The notes beneath the pieces were generated by a model. The model searched no databases. It was not told the origin of the DNA and was given only the letters and a program-made list of their open reading frames with translations. 64,000 nt of DNA from G963676655 sp963676655. Its GTDB lineage: Bacteria > Verrucomicrobiota > Lentisphaeria > Victivallales > Victivallaceae. Each line of letters starts with the position of its first letter. Position 1 is the stretch's first letter. The position numbers were made by a program, and so were the translations under genes. This document shows, piece after piece, positions 18,751 through 26,542 of the stretch. The DNA lies in the NCBI GenBank assembly GCA_963676655.2, contig CAXXKX010000003.1:2418001-2482000 (forward strand), in the 5' to 3' direction.

Positions 18751-19872
18751 ATGAAGTATAAAATATTTACCGCTTTGGCCGCTACTGCCTTCGGATTGAA
18801 TTCCGCTTACTCAGCCGCAATTCCGAAAGAAAGCTTAACGCCGGTAATGCCTCCGGCGATATATGCAGTTCCCGGAGTTGAAATGAATGTATATTTCAAG
18901 AATATAGTTCTTTCTAAGAGTATTGATGATCTGGTATTCAAAGTCAATTGCAAGGTGGGGAAAGAGATAGCCGGTCGCTGGACTCTGAACGCTGCCGGAA
19001 ACCAGGTCGGAACATATCCGATTTCAATTTCCGTCTCGAAAGCCGGTAAAACAATTGGAACCGCCGAAAGCAAGCTGGTTATCTCTCCGGCCGATGCCGG
19101 AAAAGGCAAAAAAATTAAGTTATTGATAGTCGGAGACAGTCTCACGCATAGCTCAAGATATCCGAACCGGCTGGCCGCGTTACTTGCTAAACCGGGCAAT
19201 CCGCAGTGGCAGATGCTTGGCACGCATCGCCCTAAAGCCTGTAAAACAGGGGTTATGCATGAAGGTTATGGCGGTTGGACCTGGGAACGATTCGTAACTC
19301 ATTATGAGCCCAAACCTGACGGGACCTATAAGAAAAAATCCAGTCCGTTTGTATTTATGGGCAAAAACGGCAAACCCAAACTTGACTTTGCACGTTATAT
19401 CAAGGAAAAGTGTAAAGGTCAGAAACCGGATTATATTACAGTTTTGCTGGGCATCAATGACTGCTTCGGCGCGGGCCTTAATCCGGATAAGACTGCTGAA
19501 AGTAAATATCAGAAAATGTTTAAAAATGCTGATATCCTGATAAAAGAATTCCGCAAGGTCTGCCCGAAAGCAACGATTGGTATTTGCGTGACGCCCCCGG
19601 CAAATTCACGGCAGGAAGCGTTCCAGGCCAATTACAAAGGCAGATATAATCGAGATCCCTGGAAGCGGGTTCAGTTTGAACTTGACAAAAGAATTATCAA
19701 GAAATTCAGCAATCGTCAGAAAGAGAATATTTATATTATTCCGACTGAGTTGAATATTGATATTACCAAAGGTTTTCCGGCCAGAAACGCAGTTCACCCC
19801 AATCCTTTTGGATATGATCAGATCGGTGATTCAATCTACAGTTGGCTGAAAGCGATGCTGAATCGGAAATAA
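18751..19872 (+). CDS. Secreted SGNH/GDSL-family hydrolase
   Basis: This 373-aa exported esterase-like enzyme probably removes acyl groups from glycans or other extracellular esters. Residues 1-22 form a Sec signal peptide ending SAYSA. An Ig-like or small beta domain occupies about 25-115. The SGNH fold then shows block I LLIVGDSLTH (Ser130), a Gly block at GYGGWTWER (174-180), and block III LLGINDCFG (Asn236). Block V near the C-terminus has VHPNPFGYDQIG, with the Asp-x-x-His partner motif altered to NPF context. The Ser, Gly, Asn and His set is complete. It lies directly after the lipoprotein terminator and converges on the metallophosphoesterase gene. Substrate unknown; carbohydrate esters are the usual PVC target. 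Confidence 0.83.
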   Translation: MKYKIFTALAATAFGLNSAYSAAIPKESLTPVMPPAIYAVPGVEMNVYFKNIVLSKSIDDLVFKVNCKVGKEIAGRWTLNAAGNQVGTYPISISVSKAGKTIGTAESKLVISPADAGKGKKIKLLIVGDSLTHSSRYPNRLAALLAKPGNPQWQMLGTHRPKACKTGVMHEGYGGWTWERFVTHYEPKPDGTYKKKSSPFVFMGKNGKPKLDFARYIKEKCKGQKPDYITVLLGINDCFGAGLNPDKTAESKYQKMFKNADILIKEFRKVCPKATIGICVTPPANSRQEAFQANYKGRYNRDPWKRVQFELDKRIIKKFSNRQKENIYIIPTELNIDITKGFPARNAVHPNPFGYDQIGDSIYSWLKAMLNRK

Positions 19873-19918
19873 TTAAAACTTCAGCGTTTCAGAAAAACTT
19901 GAATTCCGGCAGTAGCAC

Positions 19919-20722
19919 TCAAAGGGTAATTATTTCCCGTGAGAAAGTATCGTCTGCCGGAGAATAAATTATTTCCGCCAGACTTCCGTTGCGGGTGACG
20001 CTGCCGGCACACATCTCTCCCCGGCCGCTGGCGTCTATTTTCGCATAGGGCCGATGGATATGCCCGCACAGCGAAAGATCAATTTTTTTCATTTTCAACA
20101 ATTTGACGATTTCTTTCTGCTTGAAAAGGCGATGCCTGACCCTGATGATCGGATGATCTTCAATGATTGGATAATGGCCGATAAGAACTCGAGGTTTCGT
20201 TTTTTTCTCCGAGCCGCATTTGACAATGAAATCGTTGCTGGCCTTGTCCATAAAACCCCATGAACACAGTAGATTTGACGGTCGCGAGTTGTTGATGACG
20301 ATGAACTCCAGCTCCCCGAAATCCTTTCTGAATGGAAAGTCATCAAAGGTATAACTGCAAGATGTCATCCATTCGACTGCATCACGTACTGCTTCCACGC
20401 ATTTAGGACGGTAGACGTAGCAATCATGATTGCCGGGAACAAATATTACCGGGATATCCGACTTTAACAACGGTTCAAGTACCGCTTTGGTTTTCGCGAA
20501 TTCCCCGGGCTGTCCGGCCGAAGTGAGATCCCCGGTATAAACGACAACGTCGGGTCTGGCTTTAAAAATATAGTTGACTGCCTTGGTTACGTTATCAAGA
20601 TTGTGTTGAAAACGGCGGCGCCAGCGGTAATTGAAGACTCCGACCCAGCGTTTATCAATATAAGCCATCCAGTCTTCTGCCGGACCGCCGGCATGAATAT
20701 CTGAAAAGTGAATTATCTTCAT
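19919..20722 (-). CDS. Calcineurin-like metallophosphoesterase
   Basis: This 267-aa dinuclear metal phosphoesterase is probably cytoplasmic, as it has no signal peptide. All family motifs are present in order: FSDIHAGG, YTGDLTSAG, VPGNHDCY, IGHYPI and CGHIHRP. It could be a nucleotide or phosphodiester hydrolase; many such PVC proteins act on cyclic nucleotides or phospholipids, but nothing here chooses between them. The gene starts 3 bases after the stop of the Ser/Thr kinase, so the two are cotranscribed and possibly translationally linked, suggesting a role in the same signalling process (inference). Confidence 0.9.
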   Translation of the reverse strand: MKIIHFSDIHAGGPAEDWMAYIDKRWVGVFNYRWRRRFQHNLDNVTKAVNYIFKARPDVVVYTGDLTSAGQPGEFAKTKAVLEPLLKSDIPVIFVPGNHDCYVYRPKCVEAVRDAVEWMTSCSYTFDDFPFRKDFGELEFIVINNSRPSNLLCSWGFMDKASNDFIVKCGSEKKTKPRVLIGHYPIIEDHPIIRVRHRLFKQKEIVKLLKMKKIDLSLCGHIHRPYAKIDASGRGEMCAGSVTRNGSLAEIIYSPADDTFSREIITL

Positions 20723-20725
20723 CCG

Positions 20726-23404
20726 TTACTGGATCCCCTTGATCGCGCTGCTGAATTGCTTCCATTTTCCAAAGCGTTTTTGCATTGCTTCGCGTCCGGC
20801 CTTGTCCGCTTTCCGGTATTCAGCCCGAAGATACTGATATTTCATCCTTGGCAGTTCTTTCTGCCAGAAGCCTCTCGGAGTTACCGGGATAATACCCGGG
20901 CCGAGGTGTCCATCTATGATCATCAAACAGAATTTTTCGTTAGGGACCTTAAAACCTTTTAAAGCTTTCTTGGTATAACCTCTGTAGAAGCGCCCTTTTA
21001 AATCAGAGACAGCAATTTTGACTGTTTTTCCGGTTGTCATGTTTTTCAGTTCAATGTGCCTGTCCTTGATATTGACAATCTGCAACAGCCTCCGGGGCGG
21101 AAGTTCCATTTGGCGTCCGGCGTGTTGGGTTCCGCTGTTATACAGAGCTTCATAAAGTTTCATGCAATCATTAAATTGTTTCAAATATTCTTTTGGGCGT
21201 GATACAAAATTAGCGGCAAGTTTGCGTTCTCCGGGAGATAAATTTTTGGCCCGGTTCGCTTCGGCAATCGCGTTCTCCAGCATCGGTTTGACTTTATCAT
21301 ATTTGAAATTCAACATGTAATCAAGGAAATCGACTTGCAATTGAACCGATTCCTGGTTTAATTTCTTTTTGTATTCAGCGGTGCGTTTAGCGATTTCAGC
21401 CTGACGCTGTTTGGCCAGTCTGGCCTGTTCCGCCGCCCGCCGCTGGCGCTCTATTTCCGCGTCGATACGCTTGCGTACCGCTTCCGGATCGACTTTGCTG
21501 ACGCCTCGGGCTTCGATCTGGCGCTTGTGCTCCGCCCGCAAACTTTCTCGCGCAGAACCAATTCTTGCTTCATCCAGCGGAGCATATTTTCCCATCATTT
21601 CGGATAATAGAGATTCCTCTATTTGATTTGCGGGCTGTGGATATTGCACAAGAAAATTATCAGCTTTAAACAAGAATGACTTGTCATCTTTAAAATCTTG
21701 ATAATCTTTCAATATGCTTTTGAGGCTGACGTAATATTCACTATCCTGTGGTTTGGGTTTTGGCGGCGGCTTGACTGGTACAGGTTTGACCGGTTTGACT
21801 GGTTTGTCTGGTTTGACCGGAGGAGGCGTAACCGAACCGTCAGTCGTTTCAGTTCCCGGTTTCGGAGCTTCATAAATATAAGGAATTGATGGCATTTTCT
21901 GATCCAGGACGAAATACCAGACGCCCGCGCCGGCTCCGGCAAGAATTACCAGGAAAATTGCGAGTTTAACCAGTTTTCCCATTCCTTTTTTGGCGGGTTT
22001 GAAGTCGCGTTTAATAGGGACAAAACCGGGAGTGTCCTCCTTTTTCTTTTCCTCTTCACTCTTTGACGAGAGTAAGCTTTTTGGCGCTTCATTATCAGTT
22101 TTTTGCGGGGTTGTTCCTGGCGGGGACGGTTGCGTTGCTTTTTCGGAAAGCGTAGGGGGAGTTGTCTTGGGAGCAATTGTTTTTGGTGGAGTTAATCCGC
22201 CGAGTTGACTTCCTCCTCCCGGAGCTTGAATTGTTTTTCCGGCAGGAGCTTTCAAGGCCGGAGCTTTGGTTGCGGTTGCTTTTTTATCAATCAGAGAAAT
22301 ATTTTCAGGAGGCTTTACCTCTTTACCGCTTTCAAGAACAGAGGATGTTGTATTGACCGTGGCCGGCTTGACGCCTTTGGCAAGCGCTGCTTTTTTTTGT
22401 TTTTTATCTTTATTAAGGGAGAGCTTTGTTTTGGTTTGAGTATTGAGTTTAAGGGAATGCCCTTTCATAAAGCGGCGCAAACTGTTCAGATCGTTGACCA
22501 ATTCATGCGCATCCTGGTAGCGGTCAACAGCTCTTTTTTCCATCATCTTTACGATGATTGTATTCATGTCATCCGGAATCTTCGGATTGACTTCTTTAGG
22601 TGGAACGAGTTCACTTTCCAGGTGCATTCTGGCCGTATCATTCGGAGTCCTGCCCAAATACGGAAATTTCCCGGTGACCATCTGGTAGAATGTCGCGCCA
22701 AGGCTGTAGATATCGCTGCGCACATCCATCGGCTGTCCGGTCAAATGTTCCGGGCTGATATATTGCGGGGTTCCCATGATCTCATCATCGTCCTCGCCAT
22801 CCATTACTTCGCCGGCAACTTGAGAAAGACCGAGGTCAGCCAGTTTGGCCCGGTTCTTTTTGGTGATCATGATATTGTCAGGTTTAATATCGCGGTGAAC
22901 CAGTTTCTGTTCTTTCCACGCATAGTCCAGAGCTTCGGCGATTTGCTGAATGACGTTAGCCGCATCTGCAGGAGAGATTATTTTGTCCCGCTTGACGATG
23001 TCCTTCATGGTCAAGCCATCGATGTACTCCATCGCAAAATAAAATATACCGTTATCTTCACCTACCGCATAAGCTTGAACGATATGCGGATGATTTAATT
23101 TTGCCGCGGATCTGGCTTCTCGAATAAAGTTGGAGACAAATTCAGCATCTTCGGTATATTCCGCTTCCAGAACTTTTAACGCGGCAGGGCGGTCCAATGA
23201 TATCTGGTGAGTCTCATAGACGACCCCCATTCCACCGCGGCCGATTTCCCTGACGATAATGAAATCGGCTATGATTGCACCGGGAGACAGTCTGGTTTCA
23301 GGTACTTTTACTTCCGCCTCGCAATGGCCGCACTGTACCTTTTTGCCCATCCTGGCATCGTCAACATCAACAATCCCCTGGCATTCAACACACTGAAAAC
23401 GCAT
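20726..23404 (-). CDS. Membrane-anchored Ser/Thr protein kinase with N-terminal zinc ribbon
   Basis: This 892-aa Hanks-type kinase has an unusual N-terminus: a CX2C-X16-CX2C zinc ribbon (Cys5, 8, 25 and 28). The kinase domain (about 44-310) has the P-loop GRGGMG (55-60), the catalytic Lys77, HRDIKPDN (170-177) and DLG in place of DFG (190-192). A Pro/Lys/Thr-rich linker leads to one transmembrane helix near 479-500. The extracytoplasmic part has a proline-rich PVKP repeat, then a long coiled coil (about 640-690) and a C-terminal region ending in KRFGKWKQFSSAIKGIQ. It follows the architecture of PVC kinases with extracellular sensor parts. It heads an operon with the metallophosphoesterase. 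Confidence 0.93.
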   Translation of the reverse strand: MRFQCVECQGIVDVDDARMGKKVQCGHCEAEVKVPETRLSPGAIIADFIIVREIGRGGMGVVYETHQISLDRPAALKVLEAEYTEDAEFVSNFIREARSAAKLNHPHIVQAYAVGEDNGIFYFAMEYIDGLTMKDIVKRDKIISPADAANVIQQIAEALDYAWKEQKLVHRDIKPDNIMITKKNRAKLADLGLSQVAGEVMDGEDDDEIMGTPQYISPEHLTGQPMDVRSDIYSLGATFYQMVTGKFPYLGRTPNDTARMHLESELVPPKEVNPKIPDDMNTIIVKMMEKRAVDRYQDAHELVNDLNSLRRFMKGHSLKLNTQTKTKLSLNKDKKQKKAALAKGVKPATVNTTSSVLESGKEVKPPENISLIDKKATATKAPALKAPAGKTIQAPGGGSQLGGLTPPKTIAPKTTPPTLSEKATQPSPPGTTPQKTDNEAPKSLLSSKSEEEKKKEDTPGFVPIKRDFKPAKKGMGKLVKLAIFLVILAGAGAGVWYFVLDQKMPSIPYIYEAPKPGTETTDGSVTPPPVKPDKPVKPVKPVPVKPPPKPKPQDSEYYVSLKSILKDYQDFKDDKSFLFKADNFLVQYPQPANQIEESLLSEMMGKYAPLDEARIGSARESLRAEHKRQIEARGVSKVDPEAVRKRIDAEIERQRRAAEQARLAKQRQAEIAKRTAEYKKKLNQESVQLQVDFLDYMLNFKYDKVKPMLENAIAEANRAKNLSPGERKLAANFVSRPKEYLKQFNDCMKLYEALYNSGTQHAGRQMELPPRRLLQIVNIKDRHIELKNMTTGKTVKIAVSDLKGRFYRGYTKKALKGFKVPNEKFCLMIIDGHLGPGIIPVTPRGFWQKELPRMKYQYLRAEYRKADKAGREAMQKRFGKWKQFSSAIKGIQ

Positions 23405-23788
23405 TATACCTGCTTATATCTGATAATTATTAAATTTTTTCTCAAGCCCGGTTCTCCCTGGTCAATTTTTCCATCAAGAAACAATTTTAGAAATAATACG
23501 AGCATAATATTCAACGTAATATAGACCACGTTAAAAGGATTTGAAAGTCAAAATACGATTTTTTCCATATAATTAAAAAATTATTTGATTTATGTATGGT
23601 AATTTAATGCAAAATCATAGCCGCTGTGATTATTATTATAATTCTTACATAAAATTATAAATTATATTACATTATCCATTTGAAATGAGCTTAAACGATG
23701 ATAAAGTATACATTTTTGATTGCATTTGAGTTTTAAGTTATACATTAAAACCACTAACAAAAAACAAAGAAAAAGGGTTCGATTCGTA
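23405..23788. other. AT-rich divergent promoter region between kinase and pyrophosphatase genes
   Basis: This 384-base gene-free stretch holds the divergent promoters. A plausible plus-strand promoter for the pyrophosphatase is TTGATT at 23716-23721, a 17-base spacer and TATACA at 23739-23744. I saw no RNA gene or repeat in it. Confidence 0.5.
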
Positions 23789-26302
23789 ATGAAAAAAACA
23801 CTCTTACTTTCCGGCGTTTCGATGCTGACTTCGATCAGTGCTTTCGCGCAGGAAAAGGCGGCAGGCGCCGCTGAAACGGCAACTTCGTCCGGTTTAATGG
23901 ACAAAGTTGAAAAAATGGATAACCTCCAAACTTTATGGCTGGCGGCTCCGCTGGCGTCAATCCTGGCCCTGCTGATGGCGGTGAGCTTTTACAACAAAAT
24001 GATGAGTTCCGACGAAGGAACTGATAAAATGAAAGAGATCGCCAAGCACGTTAAAGAGGGCGCGATGGCATATCTCCGTCGCCAATATAAAGTTGTAAGT
24101 ATTGTTTTCGCTATTCTTTTTGTTATTTTTGCGGTTCTGGCATTCATGGGAATTCAGAATCCGTTTGTTCCTATTGCTTTCCTGACTGGTGGTTTTTTCT
24201 CCGGTCTTTGCGGTTATCTCGGGATGAAAACCGCTACTGCCGCTTCTAATCGCACAGCTCAAGCTTGTACCGATGCTGAAAACGGTCTCAATCGCGGTCT
24301 CCAGGTTGCGTTCCGCTCCGGTGCGGTCATGGGTTTGGTTGTTGTTGGTTTTGGTCTGCTTGATATATGTATCTGGTATGTCATTCTCGATAAACTGTTT
24401 TTTACAGCCCAGCACATGCAGGAAGGTCTGAATTTGTGGGGTATGACCCTTGTTCCCAAGGGTTGCGACCAGGCTGAGAAACTGGTTCAGATCACCACTA
24501 CGATGATTACTTTCGGTATGGGTGCATCCACTCAGGCGCTGTTCGCTCGTGTTGGCGGCGGTATCTATACTAAAGCTGCCGACGTCGGTGCTGACCTTGT
24601 GGGTAAAGTTGAAGCCGGAATTCCGGAAGATGACCCGCGCAATCCCGCCACTATCGCTGACAACGTCGGTGACAACGTTGGTGACGTTGCCGGTATGGGC
24701 GCTGACCTTTACGAATCATATTGCGGTTCAATTCTCGCAACCGCCGCGCTCGGTGCCGCTGTCGGCGCTCAGAAGGGCGACGCCAATCTAGCTTTGAAAA
24801 TGGTTCTGGCTCCGATGATCGTTGCCGGTATCGGAACTCTGCTGTCAATTGCCGGTATGGGGCTTGTCCGCTGTAAAGAGGGCGCAACCCAGAAACAACT
24901 GCTTCGCAGTCTGCTGACTGGTACTCTCGGCAGTTCGATCATGATCCTGATTGCTTTGGTTTTCCTGATTTTCATGGATCTGATTACCTGGAATATTTTC
25001 GGCTCGGTCGTTGCCGGTTTGGTTTGCGGTGTGCTGATTGGCCAGTTTACCGAATACTATACTTCTGACGAATACAAACCGACCCAGGGAATTGCCGGAC
25101 AGGCCAATATGGGTGCGGCTACCACGATTATTGACGGTCTTGCCACTGGTATGTATTCAGCCGGACTCCCGGTTGTTGTAATTGTTATCGGTATTCTCTG
25201 TGCGTTTGGTTTTGCCGGTGGTTTTGATCCGGCCATAATTATTCCGGCCTGTGATCCGGAAACCGGAAAAGAAATTGTCGGTCAAGCGCCAACTATTATT
25301 CCGTCCGGTTTCAGTATGGGACTTTACGGTATCGGTTTTGCCGCTGTCGGTATGCTGGCCACCCTGGGTATTACTCTGGCGACTGACGCTTACGGTCCGA
25401 TCGCCGACAATGCCGGCGGTAACGCTGAAATGTCCGGTCTCGATCCGGCGGTTCGTGAGCGTACTGATGCTCTTGATTCACTTGGTAACACCACCGCCGC
25501 TACCGGTAAAGGTTTTGCAATTGGTTCCGCCGCTTTGACCGCGATGGCATTGCTGGCCGCATATATTGAAGAAGTCAAACTCTGGGCCGGTAAACTTGCC
25601 GCAAAAGGTGTTGGTAATTTTGACGTTATCATTAAAAAGATTGATGCGATCAAGGGGACCGGACGTTCTGAAATCCTGGCTTATGTTGACGTATTCAACC
25701 TGCATCTGATGAATCCGCTGCTTATTTGCGGTATTTTCATCGGTGGAATGATGGCGTTTGTGTTCTGTGCCATGACCATGAAAGCCGTCGGTCGTGCCGC
25801 CGGTTCCATGGTTGATGAAGTTCGTCGTCAGTTCCGGGAACGTCCCGGCATCATGGAAGGAACTGAAACGCCGGATTATGCCCGTTGTGTGGATATTTCC
25901 ACTGCCGGAGCTCAGCGTGAAATGCTTGTTCCGTCATTGCTGGCGATCTTTGTTCCGGTCATTACCGGGCTGGTCCTCGGCGTAGCCGGAGTTGTCGGTC
26001 TGCTGGCTGGCGGCCTGGTTTGCGGATTTGTTCTGGCCACTATGCTGAACAACGCCGGTGGTGCCTGGGATAACGCCAAGAAATTCATTGAAAAAGGCGC
26101 GCATGGCGGTAAAGGTTCCGACGCTCATAAAGCCGGTGTTATCGGCGATACCGTCGGCGACCCCTGTAAGGATACTTCAGGTCCGTCATTGAATATTCTT
26201 ATCAAGCTTATGACCATGGTAAGTATCGTATTTACCCCGATGGTCATCAAACTGTCACCGGTGATTCAGAAGTGGCTGCACATTGACTTCATCACCAAGT
26301 GA
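23789..26302 (+). CDS. hppA: Membrane-bound pyrophosphatase, K+-dependent type (H+ and/or Na+ pump)
   Basis: This 837-aa integral membrane enzyme couples pyrophosphate hydrolysis to cation pumping. I start it at the ATG at 23789, whose product begins with a signal-like MKKTLLLSGVSMLTSISAFAQ. An open extension to 23720 has no ribosome site. The substrate-binding loop DVGADLVGKVEAGIPEDDPRNP begins at residue 265 and continues with DNVGDNVGD; the C-terminal GDTVGDPCKDTSGPS is at 786-800. In the GNTTAATGKG motif (566-575), Ala570 and Gly573 replace the Lys/Thr of K+-independent enzymes, so K+ stimulation is expected. Na+ versus H+ specificity cannot be decided by eye. An N-terminal cleaved presequence plus sixteen helices fits the long subgroup. 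Confidence 0.95.
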   Translation: MKKTLLLSGVSMLTSISAFAQEKAAGAAETATSSGLMDKVEKMDNLQTLWLAAPLASILALLMAVSFYNKMMSSDEGTDKMKEIAKHVKEGAMAYLRRQYKVVSIVFAILFVIFAVLAFMGIQNPFVPIAFLTGGFFSGLCGYLGMKTATAASNRTAQACTDAENGLNRGLQVAFRSGAVMGLVVVGFGLLDICIWYVILDKLFFTAQHMQEGLNLWGMTLVPKGCDQAEKLVQITTTMITFGMGASTQALFARVGGGIYTKAADVGADLVGKVEAGIPEDDPRNPATIADNVGDNVGDVAGMGADLYESYCGSILATAALGAAVGAQKGDANLALKMVLAPMIVAGIGTLLSIAGMGLVRCKEGATQKQLLRSLLTGTLGSSIMILIALVFLIFMDLITWNIFGSVVAGLVCGVLIGQFTEYYTSDEYKPTQGIAGQANMGAATTIIDGLATGMYSAGLPVVVIVIGILCAFGFAGGFDPAIIIPACDPETGKEIVGQAPTIIPSGFSMGLYGIGFAAVGMLATLGITLATDAYGPIADNAGGNAEMSGLDPAVRERTDALDSLGNTTAATGKGFAIGSAALTAMALLAAYIEEVKLWAGKLAAKGVGNFDVIIKKIDAIKGTGRSEILAYVDVFNLHLMNPLLICGIFIGGMMAFVFCAMTMKAVGRAAGSMVDEVRRQFRERPGIMEGTETPDYARCVDISTAGAQREMLVPSLLAIFVPVITGLVLGVAGVVGLLAGGLVCGFVLATMLNNAGGAWDNAKKFIEKGAHGGKGSDAHKAGVIGDTVGDPCKDTSGPSLNILIKLMTMVSIVFTPMVIKLSPVIQKWLHIDFITK

Positions 26303-26351
26303 TTTTTTGATATACTTTGACCGGGAAGAAATTTAATTTTTAATGCGATTA

Positions 26352-26434
26352 TGCCAAATGCCGGATTGATTTTTACAATTCACTGGCTACCAGAGGTAAC
26401 CAGGAAGTTGCAAAGAGCAAAAACGGCATTGGCA
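26352..26434 (+). ncRNA. Candidate structured RNA with a three-way junction, 5' of the ABC-F gene
   Basis: TGCCAAATGCCG (26352-26363) pairs with CGGCATTGGCA (26424-26434) over 11 base pairs with one bulged A. Enclosed are two more hairpins: CTGGCTACC/GGTAACCAG (26383-26391 and 26395-26403, one C-A mismatch) and TTGC/GCAA (26408-26411 and 26417-26420). This makes a plausible three-way junction. It stands between the pyrophosphatase stop and an intrinsic terminator that precedes the ABC-F start. It could be a 3'-UTR structure, a small RNA, or the antiterminating part of a leader. It matches no riboswitch consensus I know. Confidence 0.4.
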
Positions 26435-26489
26435 GGGGGCTGTAAAAAATTAATATTTCAAAAGTTTAAAGTATAATTACGTATATTCA

Positions 26490-26522
26490 GAACGGAGCGC
26501 ATAGTCGCTCCGTTCTTTTTTA
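26490..26522 (+). terminator. Intrinsic terminator between hppA and the ABC-F gene
   Basis: GAACGGAGCG (26490-26499) and CGCTCCGTTC (26506-26515) form a perfect 10-bp stem with a 6-base loop followed by seven T. It ends about 20 bases before the ABC-F ATG and 188 bases after the hppA stop. A TATAAT lies at 26472-26477, just upstream. It may terminate hppA or serve as an attenuator for the ABC-F gene. Confidence 0.85.
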
Positions 26523-26542
26523 AAAGAAATGAACATAAAACT

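Noticed and set aside
22205..23098. 297-residue open frame opposite the Ser/Thr kinase
   Set aside because: Antisense shadow of the kinase coding sequence, with no family pattern and no ribosome site.
26352..26434. Hammerhead ribozyme, SRP RNA or fluoride riboswitch
   Set aside because: The three-way junction has no CUGAUGA/GAAA core, no SRP apical-loop sequence and no known riboswitch consensus.
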